Assembly (NCBI RefSeq): GCF_003514505.1
Contig: NZ_DOPX01000016.1
Location: 62,001 to 126,000, forward strand
DNA: 64,000 bases
Direction of reading: 5' to 3'
DNA from: Proteiniclasticum sp.
GTDB lineage: Bacteria; Bacillota; Clostridia; Clostridiales; Clostridiaceae
Below are positions 32,356 to 40,959 of the stretch, piece after piece (positions within the stretch are counted from its first letter, which is position 1; each line of letters starts with the position of its first letter). The translations under genes were made by a program, and so were the position numbers. Under the pieces are notes generated by a model. That model had not been told where the DNA came from. It saw only the letters and a list, made by a program, of their open reading frames with translations, and ran no database searches.

Positions 32356-33507
32356 CTATGCTCTATTTGGCTCCGGATAACGGAAGATGGATTTAACGCC
32401 TGTCTCTAAGGGAATCTCCCCGTTTGAGACCACGATGACTTTTGCTTTCTGCTCCAGTGCAAGAAGAGCCAGATCGTTGAGAAGATCGGTGCCCGTATCC
32501 TCATGGCTGAGGTGACCAAGATCTTTGTTGATGCTTCCAGGCACAGTGGCATCGAGATTTACAATGAGTGTATCCACCCGGGCGGTAGCTGCAGCCCGTG
32601 CGATCTCGCTAAGATCCTCGGAAGCCAGTTCTCTGGATTTATTGAACTCATATTTTTCATGGAGCTTTCGGATGTTCTCGGTATATTTTGGAGAAAGCAG
32701 GTTCCAGGCAAAGGAGATGAACTCCTCTGGTGTGACAGTCTGGGGATCTTTTTTAATGCCGTCTTTCAGAAGATACTGGTTGTGGCTGAGTTTCTGAAAC
32801 TCTGCATGGTGCTCTGGAAGTGCAGCAAGGATCAGTGGAAGATCGGTGCGCTTGGAGTGGTTCTCATGAATATAACGGTCCACCCATCGGAAGTACTTCT
32901 CCTGGTCCACGGCTTCCTCATCCCGGTTGTCACCGCCGCCGCCATACATGGTTTTACCACTGGTGCCCATGGATACGCCATGGGTTCTGTTTTCCTCATA
33001 AAAGCTGCCCACCACGTCTTTCAGGGATTTCTGCTCTTCCTTAGGAAGCTCCACTTCTCTGATGCCGTAGCGGTTTCCTTCAAAGAGCGTGAAGTTCGTT
33101 TTGTAGAGGGCCAGTATCTGGTAGCTGTCATCGGTCTGATAGGCATTCAAAAGAGGTTTTACATAAAAGTTTTTCGAGACTTCCACATATTCTTTCACGT
33201 CACGCTGAAGCTTGTACACAACCATCTCGTCTCTTTTGGCCAGAACGCCAAGACCATCCAGCTGGTAGCTCCAGAATGGTTTATCCTCAAGAAGGGTCTT
33301 TAAATCACTTAATATCTCCTCTCCCGCTCTTCCGGGATAATTTTTAGCGAGTAGATCTTCTGCTTTTTTCAGCAGATTCTTGAAGCGGATTTCATTATCC
33401 TTTGTTTCAGTGGTTAGTCTGCTGGTAGGCATGTAGATGGAAACAAAAGGGGGCTCTCCGTTTTCAATGATAGGATGCGGGAATCTTTCTGCAACGATGT
33501 ACGCCAT
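32356..33507 (-). CDS. Bacterial archaeo-eukaryotic release factor-like (baeRF) protein
   Basis: A 383-residue soluble protein that resembles the baeRF families, bacterial relatives of the eRF1/Pelota fold thought to act on ribosomes. The first half has FVSIYMPTSRLTTETKDNEIRFKNLL and FWSYQLDGLGVLA; the middle has FRWVDRYIHENHSKRTDLPLILAALPEHHAEF; the C-terminal part has AAATARVDTLIVNLDA and KVIVVSNGEIP, like the last eRF1 domain. The GGQ of true release factors is not seen; a Gly-rich GTSGKTMYGGGGD loop lies in the region between. Function is inferred from fold only. AGGAGGTAT precedes the ATG. Confidence 0.7.
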   Translation of the reverse strand: MAYIVAERFPHPIIENGEPPFVSIYMPTSRLTTETKDNEIRFKNLLKKAEDLLAKNYPGRAGEEILSDLKTLLEDKPFWSYQLDGLGVLAKRDEMVVYKLQRDVKEYVEVSKNFYVKPLLNAYQTDDSYQILALYKTNFTLFEGNRYGIREVELPKEEQKSLKDVVGSFYEENRTHGVSMGTSGKTMYGGGGDNRDEEAVDQEKYFRWVDRYIHENHSKRTDLPLILAALPEHHAEFQKLSHNQYLLKDGIKKDPQTVTPEEFISFAWNLLSPKYTENIRKLHEKYEFNKSRELASEDLSEIARAAATARVDTLIVNLDATVPGSINKDLGHLSHEDTGTDLLNDLALLALEQKAKVIVVSNGEIPLETGVKSIFRYPEPNRA

Positions 33508-33652
33508 AGTATACCTCCTAAATTAATCGTAATATTCTGACATTTTAGGATAAGGAAAGACCTCTCCTATGAGTGTTCTTATTATACAATAAATTATTGA
33601 ACAGAATTTGAAAGAAACATGAACGAAAGGTATGTAAAGTATGCATTTCACA

Positions 33653-33684
33653 GAAAAAGACTGTTCCGCAGGGGAACAGTCTCT
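33653..33684 (-). terminator. Terminator of the L25 gene
   Basis: Arms AGACTGTTCC and GGAACAGTCT with a five-base loop; the minus side runs into TTTTT. Confidence 0.85.
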
Positions 33685-33697
33685 ATAAGCTAGGTTG

Positions 33698-34318
33698 CTA
33701 TTCTTCTTCACCGATGACCTTGGGCTCAGCGCTGTCTTCTGCAGGTTCTTCTGCATCTTCATCCACTTCTGCCATCTGAGCGGAGAGAACGACTCCGAGC
33801 AGCACATCTTCTTCGGCTTCTACTTCAATTCCTTCAGGGATTGAGAGGGCACTGAGGTGCACTTTATCTTCAAAGTTCAGCCCTGTGACGTCGATTTCCA
33901 GCTTTTCAGGCAGATCTTCTGCAGGGCCCTTCAGAATCAGTTCCTGCACATTCGGCTGGAACAGAAGTCTTCTGTGGGTCAGGCTTTCCTCACCGAGTAT
34001 ATGGAGAGGAACGGTCACTGAAATGACTTCTCTTAATGAGATGGCCTGAAAATCAATGTGTTCCGGCAGGAAGGTGGCACCATTTCTTTGGACTTCCTTC
34101 ACAATGGCGGTGACAGCTTTTTCAAGACCTTCCAGTTTTACAATAGATGTCTTTGTGTTTTCCTTCAAAAGCTTGTTGGCTTCTGACAGACTCATCTCCA
34201 AAGGGATGGAGTCCTTGAATTCTCTTCCATAGACAACACCTGGGACAATCCCATCTCTTCTGAGTTTTTTGGCTTTTACACCACTTCGATTTGATACTTG
34301 ATATACTGTATTACTCAT
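33698..34318 (-). CDS. rplY: Ribosomal protein L25 / general stress protein Ctc
   Basis: Long (Ctc/TL5-type) L25 of 206 residues that binds 5S rRNA in the large ribosomal subunit and is often stress-induced. The N-terminal 5S-binding domain (SGVKAKKLRRDGIVPGVVYG near 11-30) is followed by a second beta domain with HLSALSIPEGIEVEAEEDVLLGVV and a Glu/Asp-rich tail. ATG 34318 is chosen because GAGGAG lies about 9 bases upstream; a GTG 6 bases earlier is worse placed. Confidence 0.95.
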   Translation of the reverse strand: MSNTVYQVSNRSGVKAKKLRRDGIVPGVVYGREFKDSIPLEMSLSEANKLLKENTKTSIVKLEGLEKAVTAIVKEVQRNGATFLPEHIDFQAISLREVISVTVPLHILGEESLTHRRLLFQPNVQELILKGPAEDLPEKLEIDVTGLNFEDKVHLSALSIPEGIEVEAEEDVLLGVVLSAQMAEVDEDAEEPAEDSAEPKVIGEEE

Positions 34319-34588
34319 AATCACTCACTCCTCATACAAACGTATATCCGACATCCGACAATTATTATTATACATCACACTGGAGAATAAATGGCGGAAT
34401 AAACAGATTATTTAAAGTATATTATCTAAGGGTTTATAGTTTGCTTAGAATGTTTAAGACAGGTTCATAATCTCAAGTGCCATAAAGAGGATCTTCTGGT
34501 TTTTCCGGGTAAAAATCCTGTAGAACCTTATAATTTTCAAGGATTATAGTATAATAAAGGCAAGAATATAATAAAAGGTGGGAGTATC

Positions 34589-34885
34589 ATGCTGAAAGTG
34601 GTAAAAAGAGACGGCAGAATTATTGATTTTGATCTGGAACGCATCAAAGTGTCTGTGGCCAACAGCGCCAGAGATTCGGAAATCCAGGTGACCGAGAAGG
34701 AGCTGGATCTCATCTCCCATCAGGTGGAGAAAACCATCCGTAAGGTCCGAGGGGAAGAAGGCATTACATCCACCTATGAAATCCGAGGTGTCGTGGTCCG
34801 CGTTCTGAAGGAAATGGGCTATAAGAATATCGCCAAGGATTTCTATGAAGGGGAAAAAATCAGAAAGAAGGAAGACTCAAAATAA
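34589..34885 (+). CDS. Stand-alone ATP-cone domain protein
   Basis: A 98-residue protein that is essentially a single ATP-cone: VVKRDGRIIDFDLERIKVSV at 4-23, the middle helices, and TYEIRGVVVRVLKEMG near 62-77. ATP-cones usually sit on ribonucleotide reductases or the NrdR repressor, where they sense ATP/dATP; this one has no attached enzyme or zinc-ribbon. AAAGGTGGGAG precedes the ATG. It lies 47 bases upstream of rapZ and may share its transcript. Confidence 0.8.
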   Translation: MLKVVKRDGRIIDFDLERIKVSVANSARDSEIQVTEKELDLISHQVEKTIRKVRGEEGITSTYEIRGVVVRVLKEMGYKNIAKDFYEGEKIRKKEDSK

Positions 34886-34932
34886 CAAGGGTCAACGACA
34901 TCGATATGTAAAACAGAAACAGGAGGTGCGTC

Positions 34933-35793
34933 ATGGAGCTTGTCATCGTCACAGGAATGTCCGGCGCTGGAAAATCAGTTGCGGTGAATGCTATGGAGGA
35001 TTTGGGTTTTTTCTGTGTGGATAATCTGCCGCCACAGTTCCTATTGCAGTTTGCGCAGCTCAGTATCGGTACAAAAGGAAAAAATGACAGAATTGCGCTG
35101 GTGGTGGATGCCAGAAGCAAAAATGTCTTCACCAGTCTCAACGAGGAGATCAATCTTCTGGATGAGAATAAAATCCGCTATAAGCTCTTATTTTTGGATG
35201 CATCCGATGAGGTGCTCCTGAACCGGTATAAGGAAACCAGAAGGAAGCATCCACTGATGGATAGTGAGCTGACCTCTCTGGAAAAAGCCATTGATCTGGA
35301 GCGGACTTCCTTTGAAACCATCCGAAGCCGTGCAGACTATATCTTGGATACCACCTTTCTTTCCAGCCAGAAGCTGAAGAAGGAAGTGAATAATCTCTTT
35401 TCTGTGGAAGGGAATCACAGAATGCAGATCAAAACAGTGTCTTTCGGATACAAATACGGAATTCCCAACGACGCGGATCTTGTTTTTGATCTGCGGTATC
35501 TGCCAAATCCCTACTATGTTCCAGAGCTTCGGGAGAAGACAGGACTACAGGATGAGGTGTTTCATTATGTCATGGAGACAGAACAGGCAGAGAGTCTGTT
35601 TCTGAAACTCATTGATCTCATTGAGTACCTGATTCCTCTCTATACAGAAGAGGGCAAGAGCCAGCTGGTCATTGCGTATGGGTGCACTGGTGGTAAGCAC
35701 CGCTCTGTATCCTTTGCCAGAAGGACTGCGGAGTATCTCAAAGAAAAAGGATTCCCAGCAGTGACCCAGCATCGTGATATTGAAAGGGTCTAG
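34933..35793 (+). CDS. rapZ: RapZ/YvcJ nucleotide-binding protein
   Basis: A 286-residue P-loop protein. Walker A GMSGAGKS is at 8-15, and the family C-terminus YGCTGGKHRSVSFARR is near 248-263. In enterobacteria RapZ directs RNase E to small RNAs controlling glucosamine-6-phosphate synthase; in Bacillus YvcJ hydrolyses GTP and affects competence. AGGAGGTG lies just upstream of the ATG. The usual Firmicute partners yvcK and whiA are not next to it. Confidence 0.95.
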   Translation: MELVIVTGMSGAGKSVAVNAMEDLGFFCVDNLPPQFLLQFAQLSIGTKGKNDRIALVVDARSKNVFTSLNEEINLLDENKIRYKLLFLDASDEVLLNRYKETRRKHPLMDSELTSLEKAIDLERTSFETIRSRADYILDTTFLSSQKLKKEVNNLFSVEGNHRMQIKTVSFGYKYGIPNDADLVFDLRYLPNPYYVPELREKTGLQDEVFHYVMETEQAESLFLKLIDLIEYLIPLYTEEGKSQLVIAYGCTGGKHRSVSFARRTAEYLKEKGFPAVTQHRDIERV

Positions 35794-35816
35794 AAGGGGT
35801 GAAAGGAAACATTGTC

Positions 35817-36980
35817 ATGAAAAGAAAACAAAGGATTTTCCTCATGGTCTTACTCCTGTCCCTCAGTGTGCTCTTTACTGGATGCAAATCCAGCAGCAGA
35901 GAGGCATTCAACACAAAAATGAAAGAAGGAGAAGTGCTCCTTCAGGCGGAGAAGTATGGGGAAGCGGTAGAGTATTTTGAGGCTCTATATAAGGAAAACA
36001 GTGACAGCATCACCCTCATGGAGAAGCTGGAGTATGCCATTACTCTGGAGGCGTCTAGAAATGCACTGAAAAAAGCGGAAGCCTACCTTGAGGAGGAAAA
36101 CTACCAGGAGGTGCTGAAATCTCTGGAAGGGGTCCATCAGGAGGATGAAAAAGGTGTGCTCCTGAAAGAGGCTCTTCTGGAGGATATGAAAAAGGAGTTT
36201 CTCACCAAAGGAAAAACGCTTCTGGAAAAAGAGGCCTTTGATGAGGCCCTGGCTCTTCTGAAAGAATATGAAAGGCTAAGAGGGGAAGATTCTGACATTC
36301 TGGTCCTTCATGAAACCATTCTGGAAGAGAAGAACAAACCTGAAGAACCCAAGAAGCTGATTGTCCTCAATGCGGGGCACCAGAAGGTGCAGGATAAGAA
36401 TCAGGAGCCTTTGGGTCCTGGCAGCAGTGAGACCAAAAACCGTGTAACCTCTGGAACCAGAGGTGTGGCCACGGGTATTTACGAGTATGAGCTGAATCTT
36501 CTCATGGCAGAGAAACTGGAAAAGAGACTGCTGGAAGAAGGATTCCTGGTGAAAATGGTTCGGACATCCCATGAGGTTTCCATCAGCAACAAGGAACGGG
36601 CAGAATTGGCCAATGCCTGGGGAGCGGATCTTTATATCTCCATCCATGCCAATGGAAGTGAGAACAGCAAGAAAAGAGGAATTCTCACCATCTATCCATC
36701 CCAGGACAATCCATTTGTTTCTCATCTAAGTGTGGAAAGCCAAAGGCTTTCAGAGCTTCTTCATGATGCCATGGTGGAGAAGACAGGCGCAAATCCTGTG
36801 GGTGCAGTACCCATGGACCATATGGCAAGTCTAAACTGGTCTAAAGTCCCTGCCACCATCATTGAAATGGGGTATATGTCCAACCGCGAGGAGGATGTTC
36901 TTCTTTCCGAGGAAGCCTATCAGACAAAACTTGTGGAAGGTATGGTAGAAGGGATCAAAGCGTATTTTTCTTTAGAATAG
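35817..36980 (+). CDS. Lipoprotein N-acetylmuramoyl-L-alanine amidase with helical N-terminal region
   Basis: A 387-residue surface lipoprotein. The signal peptide ends with the lipobox LFTGC (Cys22). Residues of about 30-175 are highly charged helices with TPR-like repeats (for example EKYGEAVEYFEALYKEN and EENYQEVLKSLEGVHQED). The C-terminal 200 residues form an Amidase_3 zinc domain: NAGH and SIHANG carry the zinc histidines, a Glu lies in YEYELN, and IIEMGYMSN holds the catalytic Glu. It cleaves the amide between sugar and peptide in peptidoglycan. It follows rapZ by 23 bases and is probably co-transcribed. Confidence 0.9.
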   Translation: MKRKQRIFLMVLLLSLSVLFTGCKSSSREAFNTKMKEGEVLLQAEKYGEAVEYFEALYKENSDSITLMEKLEYAITLEASRNALKKAEAYLEEENYQEVLKSLEGVHQEDEKGVLLKEALLEDMKKEFLTKGKTLLEKEAFDEALALLKEYERLRGEDSDILVLHETILEEKNKPEEPKKLIVLNAGHQKVQDKNQEPLGPGSSETKNRVTSGTRGVATGIYEYELNLLMAEKLEKRLLEEGFLVKMVRTSHEVSISNKERAELANAWGADLYISIHANGSENSKKRGILTIYPSQDNPFVSHLSVESQRLSELLHDAMVEKTGANPVGAVPMDHMASLNWSKVPATIIEMGYMSNREEDVLLSEEAYQTKLVEGMVEGIKAYFSLE

Positions 36981-36996
36981 TCCTAGCTAGAATTGT

Positions 36997-37044
36997 GAAC
37001 AGTACCGGGCTCTATGCCAGAAGGTGCTGTTTTTCTTTTTTTTA
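36997..37044 (+). terminator. Terminator after the amidase gene
   Basis: AACAGTACC and GGTGCTGTT arms (one wobble) followed by TTTCTTTTTTTT. Confidence 0.7.
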
Positions 37045-37112
37045 GCTCAAAAGGATGTATAATTTTAAGTAGATGTTTGTTTCAGATAGAAAGAAGAAAG
37101 ACATGGTGCAGA

Positions 37113-38090
37113 ATGAAAACTTGGGAAAACAAAAGATATCACAGCCTGAACGCCTTCTTAAGGGAGAAGTTTCAGGATAAAGTATATAAAATCAGTCTGG
37201 ATGCAGGATTCTCCTGCCCAAACCGGGATGGAACCATCCATGGCACAGGGTGCATTTTCTGCAGCGAGCGGGGGTCCGGTGATTTTGCCGGGGACAGAAA
37301 TTTCAGCATCACAAGGCAGTTTGAGGATATCCGCTGCATGATGGAGAAAAAATGGCACAGCGGAAAGTATATCGCCTATTTTCAGGCTTATACCAATACC
37401 TATGCAGAGCCGGAAGTGCTTCGGGAGAAATACCGGGAAGCCATCAGCAAGGAAGGGGTGGTGGCGCTTTCCATTGCCACAAGACCAGACTGTCTGGGAG
37501 AACCTGTGCTGGAAGTGCTGGAGGAATTCCGGGATGAAGTCTATACCTTTGTGGAACTGGGGCTTCAGACGGTATCGGATGAGACGGGCAGAAAAATCAA
37601 CCGAGGGTATGATCTGCCGGTGTTTGAGGAGGCTCTGTCGAAGCTGAGAAGTAGTGGCATAGATGTGGTGGTCCACGTGATTTTTGGCCTCCCTGGTGAG
37701 AGCCTCGAAGATATGAAAGAAACGGTGCGCTATCTGGCTGCAAAGGATATCCAAGGGGTGAAGTTCCATCTTCTTCATCTCATGAAGGATACCCCCATGG
37801 TGCACCTTTATGAACGGGGAAAGCTTACGTTTCTCTCCATGGAAGAGTACGTATCCCTGGTGGCGGAGTCCATTGCCATGCTTCCGGAGTCTGTGGTGAT
37901 TCACAGGACCACTGGAGATGCGCCCAGAGATCTTCTCATTGGACCTCTGTGGTCCTTGAAGAAATGGGAAGTGCTCAATGCCATTGACCAGTACTTTGTG
38001 GACCATGATCTCTATCAGGGGAAAAACTATAGAAAAAAAGAAACAAAAGAAGCGGAAATGCTTGGAACAGGAGAAAAGAATGAAGATTGA
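37113..38090 (+). CDS. YhcC-family (TIGR01212) radical SAM protein
   Basis: A 325-residue radical SAM enzyme. The cluster cysteines are CPNRDGTIHGTGCIFC (the atypical long spacing used by the YhcC group rather than CX3CX2C), near residues 30-45. FVELGLQTVSDETGRKINRGYD and VVVHVIFGLPGESLEDM are typical of the radical SAM barrel. The reaction is not established. An earlier in-frame ATG (37014) lies inside the preceding terminator, so ATG 37113 is used. The last 11 bases overlap the start of the ComB homologue. Confidence 0.9.
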   Translation: MKTWENKRYHSLNAFLREKFQDKVYKISLDAGFSCPNRDGTIHGTGCIFCSERGSGDFAGDRNFSITRQFEDIRCMMEKKWHSGKYIAYFQAYTNTYAEPEVLREKYREAISKEGVVALSIATRPDCLGEPVLEVLEEFRDEVYTFVELGLQTVSDETGRKINRGYDLPVFEEALSKLRSSGIDVVVHVIFGLPGESLEDMKETVRYLAAKDIQGVKFHLLHLMKDTPMVHLYERGKLTFLSMEEYVSLVAESIAMLPESVVIHRTTGDAPRDLLIGPLWSLKKWEVLNAIDQYFVDHDLYQGKNYRKKETKEAEMLGTGEKNED

Positions 38091-38799
38091 TGTGATTCTG
38101 ACGGGAAAAGAAGTCAGCCCAGAACAGGTGAAAGGTACTGCTGTAGTGGTGGTGGATGTCTTGAGAGCCACCTCTGTGATCATCACGGCGCTGAAAAATG
38201 GTGCAAAAAGCGTGGTTCCTGTCCAGTCTGTGGAGGAGGCTCTTCTCACAAAGAAAAAACTGGAGCAGGTGGTTCTGGGCGGTGAAAGAAAGGCCCAGAA
38301 GATTGAAGGGTTTGATCTGTCTAACTCCCCTCTGGAATATACCCATACGGCCATCCATGATAAGAATGTGATTCTGACCACCACCAATGGGACTCTGGCC
38401 ATCACCAGAAGCAGTGCGGCCAAAAGAGTGCTCATCGGAGCTCTTCTGAATGCTACAGCTGTGGCAAAGGAAGCTGTAAGGGAGGACACGGACATCATCG
38501 TGGTGAACTCCGGAACCAACGGACAGTTCAGTATGGACGATTTCATCACCACAGGAGCGCTGATCCATGAGATGCTGAAGGAGAAGCCCTATGAGCTGAC
38601 AGATATTGCCAGGACCTCACTTTTCATCTATGAAAGTCATCCGGACCTAATCAGTTATGTGAAAGAGGCGAAGCATTATAAAGTGCTCGAGAATCTTCAG
38701 TTGGAAGAGGATCTTGCCTACTGCTTCCAGAAAGACCTTCTGGAAGTGGTGCCCGAATATAAAAATGGTGTCATCCGTCTCAGTGAGAATGTTGTGTAG
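38080..38799 (+). CDS. comB: 2-Phosphosulfolactate phosphatase-like protein (ComB)
   Basis: A 239-residue protein of the ComB family; the characterised member removes phosphate from 2-phosphosulfolactate in coenzyme M synthesis. Motifs are VVVDVLRATSVI near 22, LGGERKAQKIEGFDLSNSP near 65 and ILTTTNGTLAI near 95. No comA or comC is in the window and most Clostridia do not make coenzyme M, so another phosphosulfonate or related substrate is likely. AGGAG lies 8 bases before ATG 38080, inside the upstream radical SAM gene. Confidence 0.88.
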   Translation: MKIDVILTGKEVSPEQVKGTAVVVVDVLRATSVIITALKNGAKSVVPVQSVEEALLTKKKLEQVVLGGERKAQKIEGFDLSNSPLEYTHTAIHDKNVILTTTNGTLAITRSSAAKRVLIGALLNATAVAKEAVREDTDIIVVNSGTNGQFSMDDFITTGALIHEMLKEKPYELTDIARTSLFIYESHPDLISYVKEAKHYKVLENLQLEEDLAYCFQKDLLEVVPEYKNGVIRLSENVV

Positions 38800-38825
38800 T
38801 ATGGAATCATGTTAAGGAGGAGCCT

Positions 38826-39926
38826 ATGTTTTTTCAACGTCTCTACGAACCTCAAAACCTGCCGCTTTATAGACAAAAAACCTATAGAAAAGCGGTACGT
38901 GCGGTGATCATGAAAAATGGGAAGCTTCTGATGCTTCAGACGAAAAATGGAGACTATAAGTTTCCAGGAGGTGGAGTCAAGAAAGAGGAAGAAGATACAG
39001 AGGCACTTCGACGAGAAGTGATGGAAGAGACTGGATTCTGCCTCTCACAAGTAGGAACGTATCTGGGGAAAGTACTGGAACGGAAGAAAGATGAATTTTT
39101 GGAAGATACCACCTTTGAGATGGAATCTTATTATTATCTTTGCAGCATATCCGGAGAGCAAGGCGTCCAAGCACTGGAAGGGTATGAGCTGGATCTTCAG
39201 TTCACTCCCGTTTGGGTATCCCTGGAGGAGGCCATTTCAGGCAATGAAAAAGTGCTTCAAAAAGGAGAAGACCTTCATTTCCGTTGGATTGAGAGAGAGA
39301 CTGATATTTTGAAGGAGCTGAAAAGTTTGGAAAATAGAGAAGACAGAGTCACAACGGTTTATTTTGTCAGGCATGCAGAGCCTGTGCATGGTCATAAAGA
39401 AGACCGGACAAGACCCCTGACCCTAGAAGGTCACGAAGATGCTAAGAAAGTCACAGATTTTTTCAAAGAGAAAGAAGTGCACGTCTACTATTCCAGCCCG
39501 TATCTTCGGAGTAAAGACACCATCCGGGGCAGCGCAGAGGAGAAAGGCATAGGAATAGAGGAGCACTTCGGACTGAGAGAGCGGGAAAACGGAAAGAGTG
39601 AGAATAATAAAGAGATGATCAGGAAGCGCTGGGAAGATTTCCATTTCCATGAAGAAGAGGGAGAGTCCCTCACCATGGTTCAGAAAAGAAACCTGGAAGC
39701 TTTAACTGAGATTCTCCAAAAAGAAGCAGGGAAAACTGTTGTTGTGGGCACCCATGGCACGGCGTTAAGTATGATTCTCAATCACTACAATCCAGCCTTC
39801 CAGGTGGAGGATTTCTTCAGGATCATCGATTTTATGCCTTATATTGTGAAGCTTACTTTTCAGGGAGAGAAACTGGTAAGTGTCAGCGAAGAGTTCTATC
39901 TTCAAAAAACCTATAAACGATTCTAA
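38826..39926 (+). CDS. Nudix hydrolase fused to histidine phosphatase
   Basis: A 366-residue two-domain enzyme. The N-terminal Nudix domain (about 20-165) has a full Nudix box from Gly49 to Phe71 (GX5EX7REVMEETGF). The C-terminal histidine phosphatase domain (about 175-360) starts YFVRHAEP, with the catalytic His, has YSSPYLRSKDT for the second Arg, and GTHGTAL for the second His. The first domain would remove a nucleotide or phosphate group and the second dephosphorylate the product; no substrate can be named. AAGGAGGAG precedes the ATG. Confidence 0.92.
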   Translation: MFFQRLYEPQNLPLYRQKTYRKAVRAVIMKNGKLLMLQTKNGDYKFPGGGVKKEEEDTEALRREVMEETGFCLSQVGTYLGKVLERKKDEFLEDTTFEMESYYYLCSISGEQGVQALEGYELDLQFTPVWVSLEEAISGNEKVLQKGEDLHFRWIERETDILKELKSLENREDRVTTVYFVRHAEPVHGHKEDRTRPLTLEGHEDAKKVTDFFKEKEVHVYYSSPYLRSKDTIRGSAEEKGIGIEEHFGLRERENGKSENNKEMIRKRWEDFHFHEEEGESLTMVQKRNLEALTEILQKEAGKTVVVGTHGTALSMILNHYNPAFQVEDFFRIIDFMPYIVKLTFQGEKLVSVSEEFYLQKTYKRF

Positions 39927-39964
39927 AAAAGGATACCTGATTTTTCAGGTATCCTACATTTTTA
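39925..39964 (+). terminator. Terminator between convergent genes
   Basis: Perfect arms GGATACCTGA (39931-39940) and TCAGGTATCC, A run on the left, TACATTTTT on the right. Confidence 0.85.
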
Positions 39965-40318
39965 CATAAATATCGGTTCAAGACTCTCCAGGGGCAGCCA
40001 GCCGGTATTGCCGCTTTTTTCATGAATGCAATAAGCCCAGCTGTTGATGAATTTCACAAGCTCCACCACATCCCCTACGGTGACGGTAAGTTCTTTGGAA
40101 CAGTAATCTTCCAGAAGTATGGACTCATCTCCAATGTCTTTCAGATATGCTCTTGGAATCCAGCCTTCTGCTAGCGTGTCATGGGACAGGCAGTAGACCC
40201 AGTTTTTCCAAACAGGATTTCCAATGTATTCTTCCAGGCGGAGAACCCGGTCATCTTTCTTGACTTCAATGAGGTTGGCTTCATTGACAATATGATTTTT
40301 CACCACAAGGTGTCTCAT
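39962..40318 (-). CDS. Protein with two SH3-like repeats
   Basis: A 118-residue protein made of two similar SH3-like units (about 5-60 and 65-115). Each has the pattern of a variable strand, D-x-V-x-x-L/V, W-x-Y-C and GW-[IL]-P near the end (WVYCLSHDTLAEGWIPRAYL; WAYCIHEKSGNTGWLPLESL). No signal peptide. These folds bind peptides or cell-wall pieces in other proteins; the partner is unknown. Its ATG is 2 bases after the stop of the upstream gene, so they are co-translated. Confidence 0.7.
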   Translation of the reverse strand: MRHLVVKNHIVNEANLIEVKKDDRVLRLEEYIGNPVWKNWVYCLSHDTLAEGWIPRAYLKDIGDESILLEDYCSKELTVTVGDVVELVKFINSWAYCIHEKSGNTGWLPLESLEPIFM

Positions 40319-40320
40319 AG

Positions 40321-40797
40321 TCAGATCCCGAGAGAGAGGACAATGTCTGAGATGACAAGTTCCATCTCTTCCTGTGAGATTTTGTCGCTGATCTCGAAAT
40401 AAGGAGTCAGCATGCAGTTTCTGTCAAAAAGCCGGAACAGTTCAATCATGATGGGGGAAGTCTCCGGCTCCACCCGCTGGGTATCATCTCCTTGATAAGA
40501 AAGCACGCCAAGAAAGGTGCTTCCATTTTTAACCCTTTCCATAACCTCATTGACCAGGGGGGCAAGGCTTCTTTTGATGTATTTCTCATAGTCTTCTTCC
40601 ACAACTGTATTCCGATCGGTCTGATCTTTCTGGAACAGCGCATACTGCTTTTCCACATTAGGCAAAGCCACAAGATTCATAGATAAATCCATCAGATCTT
40701 TTACCACAGGCAATGGTCCCATACCAAATCTCTTCTCAACTGGGAGCATACCCTGGTCCAGAATGCTGTGGGTGACGACAAGAATTTTATCTTCCAT
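40321..40797 (-). CDS. Conserved hypothetical protein, possibly TudS/CD3072-related
   Basis: A 158-residue soluble protein. The start MEDKILVVTHSILDQ and the segment PLPVVKDLMDLSMNLVALPNVE recall TudS (2-thiouracil desulfurase, DUF523)-related proteins such as the CD3072 group. However, only one cysteine (in RNCMLTP) is visible, so an iron-sulfur desulfidase activity looks unlikely as read. The GGAGGTG ribosome site is just upstream. It is the first gene of a two-gene operon with the SH3-like protein. Confidence 0.5.
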   Translation of the reverse strand: MEDKILVVTHSILDQGMLPVEKRFGMGPLPVVKDLMDLSMNLVALPNVEKQYALFQKDQTDRNTVVEEDYEKYIKRSLAPLVNEVMERVKNGSTFLGVLSYQGDDTQRVEPETSPIMIELFRLFDRNCMLTPYFEISDKISQEEMELVISDIVLSLGI

Positions 40798-40959
40798 TTG
40801 AAAACACCTCCGATGTTTGGAAAACTTAGTTTTATTATGACATTATTCTGAAAGAAACTCAATGAAGCCAGGATGACAATCCTATGAATAATTTCAGAGG
40901 TAGTAGTAGCTGCCAGAAAAAGTTATAATAGAGAAAAAGACGAAATCAGGTGAATATTG

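Noticed and set aside
37158..38552. A 464-codon open frame on the minus strand
   Set aside because: It lies antisense to the radical SAM and ComB genes, which both have clear family motifs. Its sequence is low-complexity-like (runs of Phe, Ser, His) with no domain and no ribosome site.
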